From Membranipora membranacea (Eukaryota; Bryozoa; Gymnolaemata; Cheilostomatida; Membraniporidae), in contig OU612071.1 of the NCBI GenBank assembly GCA_914767715.1, positions 22,565,681 through 22,629,680 of the forward strand: DNA of 64,000 bases. The letters run 5' to 3'. Position 1 is the stretch's first letter; every line of letters begins with the position of its first letter. The notes under the pieces were generated by a model. That model saw only the letters and a list, made by a program, of their open reading frames with translations. It was not told the DNA's origin and did not search any database. The position numbers and the translations under genes were made by a program. Below, one piece after another: positions 46,770 through 58,955 of this stretch.

Positions 46770-47800
46770 GAAAAAGGCCACATTTTACGCAGACTCAACT
46801 CAAAAGGCCGCATCATATCTTTCAGGGATAAAATTGGACCGGGAGTACCGATTTTGGCACTTCCTATTTTGTAAATACTAATACAGATTTGTGTAAAGAC
46901 TGCAGTATGCAAGAACCATCAACTCAGCAGAAATATCAGTGATATGGTAAGTGTCTGTATCCCTGTGTTTCATGTGAATGACTAAGGGCAGGGTGGGTGT
47001 TGGAGGGGTGCTGTAGCACCCTTCAGCGTTTTAAGTGTAAACAAGTTCATAACGGGACAGTTGTTATTGAGAAGAAAGTATTTTCGCGTAGCGAAACATT
47101 TTTGTGAATTTTGTTGCGCCCTGTTTTAATTTTCATCTTACAGCGCCCACCTTCCTGCAAGTGGAGAATTTTTTTGCATTTATGGTTGGGAAATGAAAGG
47201 TAATATGGAAAATTTCAGCCATAATGCAGGAGCACTTGTATGACAGTTTTGCAAAAAATACTTATTACTATTTTGTTTGAGAGCTTTGTAATTTTAACAT
47301 CCTAAGGTCACTGTTTTGTATTATTTCAAAAGAAAAACAACTTGAGAAAGTCGTTGGCACCAGTACCACAGTTGTGATGATTTTGTGTAGAGTGGCTGGG
47401 GAACCTTTACTACATGCACAATACAGAATGGCCACTATTTTGAAATATCCTGTACATACAGAGCGTACTATGCATACTTGGTTCTCCACATAACGAAAGA
47501 GGAATCAAAATTGATACGTAATAACTTTTTTAGGCATGAGGCAACAATTAGGCCGCAAAGATTACCCATTAGGCCGCAGTGGCAAAAAGGCCGCAGGTTG
47601 CCCACAGCTGGCATAGAGCAATAGTTTCCTGCTTTAGAATCAATTAATTAAGAATTATACAGGAGTTTTTCCGTCCATATTGCGTCAATAGACTTTTTAA
47701 TTTGGATGAAACCCTCCACTAAGATTGGGCATATCGATGTTCAAATAATCTACACCCTTGATATGATTGCATAATTGCAATATTTAGAACTCATTATGAT
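46770..47800. other. Intergenic or intronic, nothing recognised
   Basis: There is a short GC-rich hairpin-like block (about 46985-47030, ggggtgctgtagcaccc) and otherwise AT-rich DNA. I see no supported exon. Confidence 0.4.
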
Positions 47801-47804
47801 TTGG

Positions 47805-47911
47805 TGTCCCCATAATCGAGGTTAACGTAACTTACATGTCCCCATAATCGGGGTTAACGTAACTTACATGTCCCCATAATCGAGGTTAACGTAACTTAGA
47901 TGTCCCCATTA
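47805..47911. repeat. 32-bp direct tandem repeat, 3.3 copies
   Basis: The unit begins tgtccccataatcgaggtta and ends acgtaacttaca. Three copies are nearly identical (one or two substitutions each) and a partial fourth follows. Confidence 0.9.
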
Positions 47912-48777
47912 TTTAGCTAGCACAGGGAAAGCCTATTAAATGCCTTTTTAGCTCAGCACTAGCAAGCCAAACTATTCTTCTACCAGCTAGTCATCTTGGC
48001 AGAATGATAGAAATAAGTATAAAAACTGATGGCAGCCAAATTTGATGTTGTTGCATGGATTAAACCCAATCCTGTCCTGCTGAAAAAAAACCATGATGTG
48101 ATATCTCCAATGATACCCTACCAAAATGGCTACATGCCAACTTCCTTTCTTGCAAGAGCCTGGATGATGGACGGCGCCGGAACTTTGCCGACCTGCCGAC
48201 TGCTGACAGGCCTGCTCTCAGATATTTCAGTCTTAGCATTTGATTTCCAACCTAAATGCAAAATGCAAGTGCATATGCTAACAGTGTGCAAGTGCATATA
48301 CTAACAGTACCCCCAGCACATGTTGGTAACCCATTTAGGTCAGTGAACTGACTGAACTTACCATGTTTCCTTGCTTTTTCCTCTCCCTTGTGAAAACTTT
48401 TCTTTTTGCATAGGGGGCCGCCATTTTGAATTATAATTTCCAGTTACAGCTGCATTGGGAGTTGTACTCTTCATTTCCATGGAATCGTAACTCCTAAAAA
48501 TTCTAGCAATGAGATCATTCAGAATGTACTCCTAATGGTTTAGACGATTTTTAGCCAACCATGCAACCAACACTGCCTAAGCCCTTAGACAATGCAGAAT
48601 AGTCCATCTACTACTATTGGAACAGACCAATGAATAACAACTGAGTACAATTGCCTAGAATCCCAATACCCTGGTAGGCCTCCGATAAGGCTTTGTTGAG
48701 TGGAGTGCAACTCACAGTTTTTGTGAGCTTTTGTGGGTAGCACATGGTGCTGCCTTTCTATCACAAATCAGCAGCAG
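47912..48777. other. No supported gene
   Basis: A 91-codon + frame at 48029 lacks splice or motif support. Nothing else was recognised. Confidence 0.35.
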
Positions 48778-49390
48778 TTATGGGCTACATACATGCTGTG
48801 CTGACCTGTCTTTCATTACATGTTTTATTTTTTGGTTGACAGATTCAGATGGATTATTATAGAACAGTTGACCATTGTTGTTCGCGCAATTGACGTTTTG
48901 TTTCAGCATGTTTCTATTATTATTCAGGTACTTGACAACTTCAGGGCTAGGAAAAACTTCAGTGAAGAGGTTCACAGTATGTTCATATGAATCATCAAAG
49001 TCTGTAGATGTGTAAAGGTCATACAATGCACTCTTCACTGTTGTACGAATGCCAAGAACCACTTTTGAAACAAGATTTTTTTCGACATGTAAATAACAGC
49101 GTACCTGTCTGGCATTGGGAAATACACTTTTTAGGGCCTTGATTAACTCCCCCTCCCCGTCTGTACCATAGGCACACAGGTTTTCTAAAGCCGGGCACAG
49201 CTTCTTAATTTCTGCCATCAATGAATGGTATGCTGCAAAAGTTTTGTGAAAGTGTATGAGCATTGGGCCACAGAAGCAAGCAGGATTACCAGATTTCCGA
49301 GATTTTACTAATACATTCCTGTGTGTGATTGGAGTCACATAAAAATCACCGAGGTTTAATGTGGGGTCAATAGATATAGCTGGCGAGTTT
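48778..49390 (-). pseudogene. MULE-type transposase fragment (MULE-2)
   Basis: An open frame covers most of a Mutator-like DDE core: SIDPTLNLGDFYVTPITHRN (first acidic site), FCGPMLIHFHKTFAAYHSL, CAYGTDGEGELIKALKS (second acidic site), VRCYLHVEKNLVSKV (C..H) and FYNNPSESVNQKIKHVM (third acidic residue). It is closer to the common family consensus than MULE-1. N- and C-terminal parts are missing. It directly abuts the RT fragment at 49.37-49.39 kb. Confidence 0.75.
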
Positions 49391-50117
49391 TTGATCTAAC
49401 ATAATACCAAGATAAGTGACTTTGTCACACATAGTAATGCTTTCACCATTTAAAACAATAAGAGGGGTATGGGGCTTAGTTCGTTGAGTAGAAAATAATA
49501 TTTCCTGAGTTTTGCTGGCATTCAATAAAAGATCATAATCAGAACATTGCTTAGAAATCCTGTCTATCTCGTTAAAGTATGAGTCTAGATCTTGTTGATT
49601 GGAAATGCAGCCAATGATACAGGTGTCATCAGCATACTTGATTATGGTAACATTGCTCAATTCAGATGTAATCCGGTCCGTATATATGGAAAACAAAAGA
49701 GGACTTAAAACGGAGCCTTGAGGTGTACCAGTGTTTGTCTTGATGGGTCGAGATAGATTGCCGTCTACCATAGTTCTTTGTACTCTGTCACTGAGAAAGC
49801 TAGATATCCACTCAGTGACAGCAGAGTCGAGGTGCTGGAGTTGTGATATGAGACTGGAGACATTTATTGTATTGAAGGCTGACGAAAAATCTTGCATAAT
49901 TGGTGGCTAGTTTGTCTATGAAAGTGGTTACTGCGGTAGTCAAGCAGAGAATGGCATCTTGTGTAGAACGGTCTGATCTATATGCAAATTGATGATAATA
50001 TTGTTTCAGTTCTTGTGGATTTTTTACTTTAGGTAGTGGTTTTATAATAGCGGATTTCACAGTGTTGGAGTAGTTGGTTCCTCGTTTTATTATATTATTT
50101 GTATATCTAACAATCAA
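49373..50117 (-). pseudogene. Non-LTR reverse transcriptase fragment
   Basis: Contains motif A (DFSSAFNTI), motif B (NTGTPQGSVLSPLLFSIYTD) and motif C (IKYADDTCIIG), then LLLNASKTQEILF and VTYLGIMLDQKL, where it stops abruptly. The N-terminal frame (49812-50117) reads KPLPKVKNPQELKQYYHQFA, in which the RPISL block and following residues are missing, so there is an internal deletion. A frameshift also separates the two frames. CR1/L2-like but distinct from the element at 40-42 kb. Confidence 0.75.
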
Positions 50118-50734
50118 AAATTAATCTCCTCCGACAGTTACTTGGAGTTTGTATTAATCCTCTCCTCATGAAAGTGAGTTTTCCAATAAAAAACAATGAT
50201 TTCTGCTCCTGCTGTGATTGTGTGTAAGACGAGGGTTCATCTAGCTTTTTTAATGCTAAATATCAAGTATAACCTTGTCATTCAAGGACAACTCAACTCC
50301 TGACCCTAAATGTCTGTTAATACAACAAATTTGGTGCAATGAAAGTGGTAAAAAAAAAGATGTTTTGCATTCAAAATTGATAGCTCAAAAAATAAAAGTG
50401 TAATCATTATTTGCATGTCAATTTACATAAATCTGATGACAACAAAAATCAAGTTCATCAATTGCAAAATATTAAACAGCAAAATAAACAGAAGAACCCC
50501 TTGTGATTCCTGTTCTGAGGGTGGAATACATAATATAACACTTCTACTCGATAATGTATGAATCTCAGCTTTCAGACTTTCAACATGGATGTTGACCCTT
50601 GGATCCCGACTATAAGGGTTTTGATGCTATCAACCTATTACAGGATGGATATTATAAATTAGGCAATACACAATCTCAAACTTAAAATATTTTTACTCAT
50701 ACTTGTGTATGTATCTGACCACTGTTTACCACTG

Positions 50735-50917
50735 CTATTTTTTGCATACAAACTGCTCATCTGTAAGTTCCAAGCACTTGTGACGGAACCAGTTGGTACA
50801 CCTAGGACACAGAATCCACCTGTCACCATCGTTATCACTTGAATCATCTTTCTGACATATTCCGCAGTTCTCATTATTTGAATTGTTTTTTTTCCTGCGT
50901 TTCGTAGCAGCCCATAC
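50735..50917 (-). CDS. PHD-type zinc finger, terminal exon of gene J
   Basis: Acceptor atttttctttag opens a basic stretch (TKRRKKNNSNNEN). It is followed by CGICQKDDSSDNDGDRWILC, then PRCTNWFRHKCLEL and TAG at 50735-50737. The spacing C..C, W..C..C..WFH/R..C is that of a PHD-like finger with the second half shortened. It joins in frame to the exon at 51020-51123. Confidence 0.6.
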   Translation of the reverse strand, partial: VWAATKRRKKNNSNNENCGICQKDDSSDNDGDRWILCPRCTNWFRHKCLELTDEQFVCKK

Positions 50918-51019
50918 CTAAAGAAAAATATTATTAATATGAGAAAGGTTCTGGAGTACTAATGCTCAAACTTGTAATTTTTTTAACGATTGACTTTCTA
51001 TTTACGCATAGTTATTTAC

Positions 51020-51123
51020 CTCCACTCTCCGTGATTTTTTCTTCTCCACATTTTCGTTGGTTGCCTTTCTGAATTCTCTCCCTGATGTATTTACAAAGGC
51101 ATCGATCACCATACTATAGATCT
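51020..51123 (-). CDS. Penultimate exon of gene J
   Basis: Acceptor ctattcatttcag and donor gtaaat. It reads IYSMVIDAFVNTSGREFRKA then TNENVEKKKSRRVE. It ends in phase 0 and continues into the PHD exon. Confidence 0.55.
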
Positions 51124-52093
51124 CTGAAATGAATAGAACAGAACATGAAAATCAGACTTATGTAGCTGATCTCCTTCTAAAGGGGTTGCTCATGCAAAAT
51201 GTGTAGCGGTTTCGAACATAATTTTCAAGAATACTAACCTCTCTTCTCGTGATTTGGTGGTTTACCATGCAGGGCAGAAAACTTGGCTTCTAATTATTTT
51301 GAGACGAGAAGTAGGTCTATGAAGAAATTTAAGCATGGTTACAAGGATGAACTATTGCAATCCGGCTATCTGAGTCCACAAATACTTGGTGGGCACATTT
51401 TTTGGCCCAAGCTTGCAGATACTATGTAAGTAACCATTAGCATGTCATTTGTCAAAAAGTGTTCAGCCTAGAGTACTAACGGCAATGGACTGCCGTCAGG
51501 TCTAGTTGTACAGGTGGCCGTTTAACAAGAATTCTCGGAGGAGAGAAACCTACAGCGTGCTTCAGAATTCTTCATTTTTTAATTACCTTGACCACCAGTA
51601 CCGATCAACATCAGACATAAATTCGTAGAATTCTACAGTGGTGTGATTGAGCCCAAATCTTTGATTTTGGTGGTGTTCGACCTCTCGGATGCTTGGCTCA
51701 TCAAGTACTTCCTCCCTCATTGCAACCAGTGTGGACATATCTTCCGCTCTTGATTTCTGCCTGATCTTCTATCTCAGCGTATCAACTACTCTGATGAGCA
51801 CATAACGTCCTATGGTGCGCTTGTGACATCAAACAAATCATACCTCAGACTGGAATGAATGGACTTCACATTATCCGATAGTTTAAATTGAAGATAGATT
51901 GGGAAGTGTTGGTGAAATTTACACTTACATACATTTAATAAATAAATATAAATTAACAAATGAGATGTTTGCTAGTTATGAATTTCATTTTTTCAAGCCT
52001 GTGTGGAATGGTGAACTTTCTCTAGGATTAAAAATTAGATTTAAATTATAACATTACAGTAATGAGACATGACTAATATACCTGATTTTGCTG

Positions 52094-52260
52094 TCATTGG
52101 ATTTGGACTTTGTACGCTGAAGTTGCAGAACTGCCAGGTGACGGTATGACCTTATGTACTGCTGCAAAATCCCTTCTAACCTTAAGATACGCGTCATACG
52201 CATCTACTCTTCCAACTTGTGCCACTATATCACTGAAGGTTTTAGTGTAGACGAATGTCT
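52094..52260 (-). pseudogene. Candidate fragment of gene J
   Basis: Frame reading VETFVYTKTFSDIVAQVG then YLKVRRDFAAVHKVIPSPGS. It lies where the part after the SDG...HGK region is expected. Splice borders were not established. Confidence 0.35.
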
Positions 52261-53700
52261 CCACACTAGAATGATGATAATTAATAATGATCAAAGGACG
52301 AACAAAACTGGGTGTCAGGAGGTTTAATGGCATCGATCTGATAATGTACGGTTTCCATTACTTGGTCATTTTTCTTTGGAATAATTTTTTGTGTCATAAG
52401 TTAATTGTCACAGAATTTATACCACTCCAATTAAAAACATTATTTCAAAGCTGTATATGAGGGTTAAAAGAAGTTATTGGTCAAATATTCCGTCAGAATA
52501 ATGGAGAGTCTACTTGAGATGGGCAGCGTGACCCACCAATATACCTAACCTAAAATGCAAACTTTCACAGTTTTTTCTATTTAATCTGCTGGGAGCAACA
52601 ACGGACGGAATGTTCAATTGAGATCAGAATACATATTACAGACTCATTGCATGTTCTCTAAAATTAGCCAACCTGTTCCAAATGATTCTCACATGACTGT
52701 CTATACCCGGATATGGTGACCCAAGAACTGGCGTAATACAGCATTCTGGTTAGTTAGCTGGAGGCGTACTGACAGCTGGTGACATACGGCTTACTGTTAA
52801 TGTTCTACGAGGTTCCGGCTGGACATATGGCTGTAAAGTTAATAACATTGTCTAAGCAAGAGGGGGTAGATCAAATGGGAACAGGTAATTATTTTGAGGG
52901 ATTACTATTACAGAATAAAGCATTATAATTATTATTTTTGTGATACAAATATAAACGGCACCAGATTGTATAATACACGATTATATATGAGCAGTTTTTT
53001 TTTCATCTCTATCACAAGATGCCATATAGTGCCGCAAATTGTAGTGGCCTTGTTTTGGGGAGGTTGAGGTCTGCCACGCAGAGTGAAGAGAAACCCTTTT
53101 GTCTGTCAGGACAGAATTCCTTTGGAGACTTCCCCGACTACCCTGTAATTCGAATTAGCATGGCAACATAACAAAATTGTTACTGTATTTTTCAGTGAAT
53201 CAAACACGGTAAAATAGTTTACAATAGGAAAAATAGGACCAGGTTACCATTTCATATCGTATCACAAAATTTGCATTTGATCCTATATCCATCTTAATAA
53301 GTGAGACGAGAGTGAAAGTGAGATTGGACTGCCTTAGCAGTGATCCAACAGTATACAATTATGAAGTGTTTCCATGACTGATAACAGATAAAGCAGTGTG
53401 AGGTAGGTATGAGGCTGAGGTATGAGCTGATCCCACAGCCCACTTCTTCTAGGGTAGCCAACCCCTACCAGCCTTACCTTAAGGCCCAAATATTTCCAAA
53501 TTACGGGTTTTCATTTTTACCCAATTTAGGTACTCGGTTTATGTTGGTTAATTCAAGCCCTATGCTGCAGAGACGAACTTATACCTCAACAGTTCGCACA
53601 TGCGCCGAGTGATTAATAGTGGGTGACATTACGACATTAAATTGTGTAGTAGCAATGGTGCTATCATTTATTTGCAGTAATTTATTTGGATTGAAATTGA

Positions 53701-54680
53701 CTAATTATAATTAAAAAGCCTGGTATCGGGACTGCAAATTGATGATAACGACATTGCTTCCAAATAAGTTTTAACAACACCGCTCTCCTCACCTTCAGAT
53801 TTTTCATGCCCTGAGCCGTAGTAATTCCATGTAAACTTTAGTGGGACCTCCAAGGAAGTGGATAAGTTGAATAGGGGAATGTGAGATTTATACTGTGCAC
53901 TGCCCCCGTCTGACCAGATGTGCACGTGTTTTATATGCTGTTATGCGCACAAATGAATCCCTCTTTACATCGGAACAGGGACTAAACACAATCACCCTAG
54001 GGTGTATGGTAACAGAATTTCGAGCATAGTACGCTGATTGGGCTTCCGAGGATTGTCTGCAAACATAGTTCTCTGCAAAATCGATAACACAGACAGCCTC
54101 ATCTGCTGAGAGGTTCTTCTTACACCTTTTGTATGAAGGCAGTGATGCTACAGCATTTGAGATATGCAAAGTAAAGTTTGCCATTCTAGTGACTATTGAT
54201 TTGATTACATCTGCCCGATTCTCGCACGTCACCACCACCACCACCATCGCATCTCGCTAACCAATTGCTGAAAACGTCCCTCAGCTGAGCATTTCTTACA
54301 ACTTCTTCTGAGACACGCTTCATTTTTTAGATCATAAACCGCTTTGCTGCCAAGTCCATCTCCCTACCAGGAGAGCTAAAGTCAGAAGAATGGAGTCTAG
54401 TTCTTGGCATAGAAAGCCTGATTGACTTGCACATCATCGCTATCGAGTCGCATATGTCACTAACGCTCTGTAGCAAGCGGACGGCTTTCATTAACTTCAC
54501 ATGTTTAGGTCTCAGTTTGTAGAAAGTTGTTTTGCTCAGCTTTGCCTCTGGGTTTTCTGCTATATATCTTTTGTATTTGGACTTTTTGCTTTGTTGTAGA
54601 ACGCAGCACCTTGATTGTATGATGAGATAGATCGTAACAAACAAAATCCACAGCCAGTCATTAATGGCGTTTGCCATCCC
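53701..54680 (-). pseudogene. Transposon-like gene J, core region, frameshifted
   Basis: Three frames together carry an ordered set of motifs. First, YIAENPEAKLSKTTFYKLRP (54.5 kb). Then a Cys cluster CLRRSCKKC (54.29 kb). Then VIDFAENYVCRQSSEAQSAY followed by NSVTIHPRVIVF (54.0 kb). Last, IWSDGGSAQYKSHIPLFNLS and a FT.NYYGSGHEKSEG segment (53.8 kb). The order FY.LRPK, DF.EN..., H P, SDG...QYK, SHGK is that of an uncharacterised protein family, probably transposon derived, common in invertebrate and fish genomes. At least three register changes (about 54.3, 54.24 and 53.93 kb) show that it is broken. The His-Gly-Lys of the family reads HEK here. Confidence 0.6.
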
Positions 54681-55302
54681 GAAAGCCGATAAGGGATGGC
54701 TGCGTCAAGAGTTAACTGAGTGTTTTCAGGAATAACCTAATGTTGGCCAACAATTGTCATGTAAATTGTCAAGTGATTATTTTTATCAGTAATCACTTCT
54801 GTTGCGACAGCTCATGCCCACCTAATCAAAATGGCAGCTCTGACAGTATATAGCCATGCTGCATATATAGGTTGACTGCTCTATTCTTTTAACTTGTTAA
54901 CTTTCACCTAAGACACTCCTCCAAAACCTCTGCCCCGAGCCCCGCTGGGGGGCTAAGACCCGGCTGGGTTTTCTCGGGCGCTATGTGGCCTTGGTGCACA
55001 GCTACGCTGCACGGGACAGTAAAAAATGACAAACATAATTCTACTAATAAGCCTAGAAATTTGAAGAAAACAAGTTTAGAGTGGAAATATGCTTCAATAC
55101 CAGGCACCCTACGGTGAACCTCCACACAAAGATAATATTAGAAGCACGATGGGCTCAGAATAAAATCATACTGCAACTTTAAAACACCACCTTCCTGCCC
55201 ATGAATAGTATCAACATTTTAGTCGTCCTCAATTTTTGATACAACACATTTGATTGAAACATTATGGTATCATGTGCATCTAATCACATAGCTAAGCCAG
55301 TG

Positions 55303-55572
55303 CAGATGTGGTGACATTCCACAGCATGAAATTACACAATAATCAAACACATAGTTGAATAAATTTATGGAGTCACTACTGTGCTAGTCTGCTAGCAACA
55401 GAGGGTCATGTGCAACAAGTCTGTTACTTATCCTCATACAGATGCGGTCACATTCCAAAGCATGAAATTACACAATCATCAAACACATAGTAGAATTAAT
55501 TTATAGAATCACTACTGTCCTAGTCTGCCAGCAACAGACTGTCATGTGCAAAAATTCCGTTACTTAACCCCA
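55303..55572. repeat. Direct tandem duplication, 136-bp unit
   Basis: Two adjacent units (55303-55438 and 55439-about 55572) share gcatgaaattacacaa, tcaaacacatag, tcactactgt and gtcatgtgca with scattered substitutions. Confidence 0.85.
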
Positions 55573-56622
55573 TTCAGTTTATCAATCAATCATTACTTTT
55601 CTAGTTCGCCTTTCCACTAGCAATGCCTACGAATCATATTTCTAATATCATGCCGATTTTGAAAGTGAATGAAATTCACGCGCCTTCCAGTCAAGCTCTG
55701 AAAATCTCTTATATGAACATCTCTGTGGACTTTGAGTTTGTTTCATACTGAAGCTTGGAATCACCACCTTAGCTGCCCAAAAATCATTAATTAGATCATA
55801 ATCTAGATCGATTCATTTATGAGTTGTTTTAGTAGCAATATGGAGCTCGAAAATGAAGACTACTTCATACCATCACCTTAGCTGGACTTAAATTGCATAA
55901 TTGCGCCATTTACTGTTATCTTATGAGAATGAACATACCGTAAATTAATGAAAATTACCTGAGTCCAGAGCAGATCTTGGAATAAACTGGAGAAGAATAA
56001 AGTATCTGTTTAGAGAAGTATAAATATCCGATCACAGTAGAATTATTTCTGGCTGTAGGTTTGTAAGTGATGAACTTCTTCATTGTCTGAGCACAAGGGT
56101 GGAAATGGCTATGCTATTATTATTACTATTACTATTACTATTATAGCGTTGTTTTGATTCTGAGATAGTTCCCCTACATCACCCTTGCAATGAATTATTT
56201 TGACGCTAAAATGACCTGCTAATTGAAAAACAATCAGCTGTGATTTGATACTCTGAATTAACCAACTGTCTTTTAAAATTGACCAAAGGTGATAAAAGAG
56301 TAAAATTAATTCTAAGGGTGAAGTGGGGGAACTATCTTGGAATGAAAACAACTTTTATTTGATGCTAATTTGCCTTTTGATTATGAGCTAGAATCATTCT
56401 GCTTCTAAAATTTCTTTGTGTGTACCTATTGTCAAGCATTTTGGTACTCAAATATGCACTCAAAATAATATTTTGTATGTGGGGATTACAACTTTCACTT
56501 TTATGTGATTAACAAATTTCAGAAATATCTCACCTTTGCCCTACTATTTTATGACCTGTCCCCATTGTATGTTGCTGGGATGTTAAATCCTTAGACTTGT
56601 TTACTCACTGTAATTGGAATTT

Positions 56623-56694
56623 ATGGGACCTTAAAAGTCATTTAAAACTTCAAATCTACAATTTAAAGTTCCAAATGACTGTTTTAGGTCCCAT
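56623..56694. repeat. Imperfect hairpin
   Basis: Arms atgggacctt/aaaagtcattt and aaatgact/gttttaggtcccat pair with a few bulges around a 14-nt centre. Confidence 0.6.
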
Positions 56695-57494
56695 ATGACA
56701 TGTATGATGACCATTTGGAATGTTTTAGTCATTGGGAACGTTAAGTTGGAACCGTTTGGATAACAGTGTAGGAATTCTGGCAGATGAAACACTCATGCAC
56801 ATTTATAGTCTCGCTCCTTTTGTTTGAAACCTCGACATTACTTGTCTGTTTCATTTTTGCCCTACAGACTGTATTCGACAAAGAAATTAAAGATGAGGCA
56901 GTATCATAAAATCGTAAAATGTTATGTTTCCTAAAGATATATTTAGGCGAAAACTGCTACAAAACATTCATTGAATTTACTTGTTTGTGAATAATTTGTG
57001 CTTAAAATTTTACTAGACATAATTGAGATTACTTGCTAATTCTTAAAAGTCAGTTAGTTTGTTTGAATATTTGATAAACAGTCAGGAAAAGAACACGGTA
57101 ATCAATGGTGTTCAGATAAATGAAGGTAACAGGAAGTTAAAGCAGCAGCGAACATTAAGATTGAGAAGGTCTCACTCCTTGATGTGCCCATGCTCATCAG
57201 ATGACCACCTTCATCAAAGGCTCCGAGTACAGGAAAAACTGCGCCTAGATAATTAAAATAGTTTACAGTCACACTTAACACCATTTACAGGTCATGTTTG
57301 CATACAAATGCTCAAAATTTGCTTACAGACAGTATCATTGGGGTTCTGAGACATGCAACACTTAAAAATTTGAGTTGACAAATAATTTTGGATAAACACG
57401 TTTCAGGTCCAAATTTGTTGTACTCCGGTTCTGGTAAATATAGTAGAGACCCATTGGTACTCCTAGGTACAGTAATATTGTCATAAGCACTCAC

Positions 57495-57509
57495 CAGTTC
57501 TTGGAGAAT
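57495..57509 (-). CDS. Possible 15-nt microexon
   Basis: ATTCTCCAAGAACTG lies between a strong acceptor (tttctttggttacag) and a strong donor (gtgagt). Its length keeps frame, and after the EGF exon (phase 1) it would read without a stop (Y-S-P-R-T-G). Microexons are easily mimicked by chance, so this needs transcript data. Confidence 0.35.
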
Positions 57510-57712
57510 CTGTAACCAAAGAAAATAGAACAATGATACAAATCAGGAGAACATGTAAACATGATGGTATGTGCTAATAAAGCACTAATATTTTGCCGAC
57601 CATGCTTCGGGATGGCGAGTGATAAGACCCCTGAATTTTAATCAGCCATTAGATTTGCAGACACATGTTTTTGATTTGAACGCTCCAAGCATTGAGGAAA
57701 ATTTGAACTTAC

Positions 57713-57838
57713 ATATTGAACATGTTGAGCCAGACCAGTCGACATGACATAAACATTCAAAGCCATTTCCTCGCCATGAGTCAGAACAAATTCCATGAGG
57801 ACCACAAGGCGCGCTGGCACAGTCATCGGCACCAACCC
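57713..57838 (-). CDS. EGF-like domain exon, gene K
   Basis: Acceptor ttaaatgcag and donor gtaagt bound a 126-nt exon encoding one EGF module: DDCASAPCGPHGICSDSWRG then NGFECLCHVDWSGSTC. The six cysteines have EGF spacing (C4-5C....C, C.C, C). The exon is phase 1 at both ends, the classic arrangement for shuffled extracellular modules. The protein is therefore probably secreted or a cell-surface receptor. Which gene it belongs to is not resolved. Confidence 0.75.
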
Positions 57839-58908
57839 CTGCATTTAAAAGGGAATGAAAAAACTCAATTTACCTGAAAACATGTGTCAGCCTATATCTT
57901 GCTTATGTTGAAAGGATAATTTTTGATAAAACCAATTTCAATTCCAATAGAGGGGAAAACCCTCTTGGCGATGAAGGCTTAGACTTACTACTAAATGGTA
58001 GATCAGAGCACTCTGGGCTTGTCTAGTGCTAACACTACGATTTTACGATGCGTTGTCTTCACTAGATTATTACGAATTGAATTAGGAGTTGTCCCCACGT
58101 GAATAAACAAACATTAGAGCCTATTCAAGCTGATAAGGAGTCACAAAACCAAGCAAGTTCACCATCAATCCAACAATCAAACCACTACAGCACTCTGTCA
58201 AAGGAATTTTCAATTATTTAGTTTACCATTTACTGAAACACTCACAGTAATTGTATGTATCAGCATTAAGTTGATTTGCAAAAAAATTCATCGCGAACCA
58301 TATTCTATCATGATGAGAGGGTGTTTTTTCTAGCTTTCATCCTGACTGTCTTGAGAGCTTGAAGCGTCAAAGTAAAACCAGCTGGAAGGTTTTGTGGGGG
58401 GAGGCACTTTAAGCCTAGAGAGCAATTGAGGGCCATAAAAATTAAATTGTCTGGGTTTTAGATGAGTGTCTATGGTGAAAGTTCATAAGCAGATTACCAA
58501 AAGAATAAAATCGTCGCTACAATTTTGATCGAATTACTTAGACGGGCATGAGCTATCTGAACAATTGATAACTTAAAAAAAGAATGACTTATCATTTTAC
58601 ATTACAGGTGAGGTCATTCCTGAATAGAAATCAGGGATTTTGTTGTTATGACCTATCTTATCATACAATCAAGGGCTTGTTGATTGAATTGAGCATGACA
58701 TTAATATTCCACTTTAAATCCATGTGATAATCTGAGAGAAATCAATTATATTCAGCATTAGACACAGATAAATTTTATGGTGAAGAAACTATGAAGCTCT
58801 TCCTGATTTAGAACAAGAGAAAATCACAGATTAGCGGGTTCAATTTGTGTTAAAAGACAGATGGGTTGTTGACAACACCTTCGAATATTTTCGGCTGATA
58901 CTACTCAC

Positions 58909-58955
58909 CGGCGTGAGTTTCCGATCCCTATGAGTTGGATAGATTTGATGATTGT
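58909..58955 (-). CDS. Candidate small exon, gene K
   Basis: A 47-nt exon between acceptor gaatagacag and donor gtgagt, reading NHQIYPTHRDRKLTP. Its phase fits the exon at 59773-59960. The loop-like sequence suits a beta-propeller repeat. Confidence 0.4.

Larger units (their letters stand above)
54690..57494. other. Mostly non-coding, two small repeats
   Basis: Apart from the tandem duplication at 55303 and the hairpin at 56623, I see only weak microexon-like splice pairs (for example 17 nt at about 55962-55978) and an (ATT/ACT)n tract near 56115-56145. No gene is supported. Confidence 0.4.

Noticed and set aside
47805-47911. CRISPR array
   Set aside because: The 32-bp units are directly adjacent with no spacers, in a eukaryotic context without cas genes.
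54904-55125. GC-rich 73-codon - strand ORF
   Set aside because: It lies over a GC-rich hairpin-prone block that looks like a repeat fragment. No motif.
57059-57256. Basic + strand ORF (RKLKQQRTLRLRRS)
   Set aside because: No acceptor or partner exon, and the composition alone is not enough.
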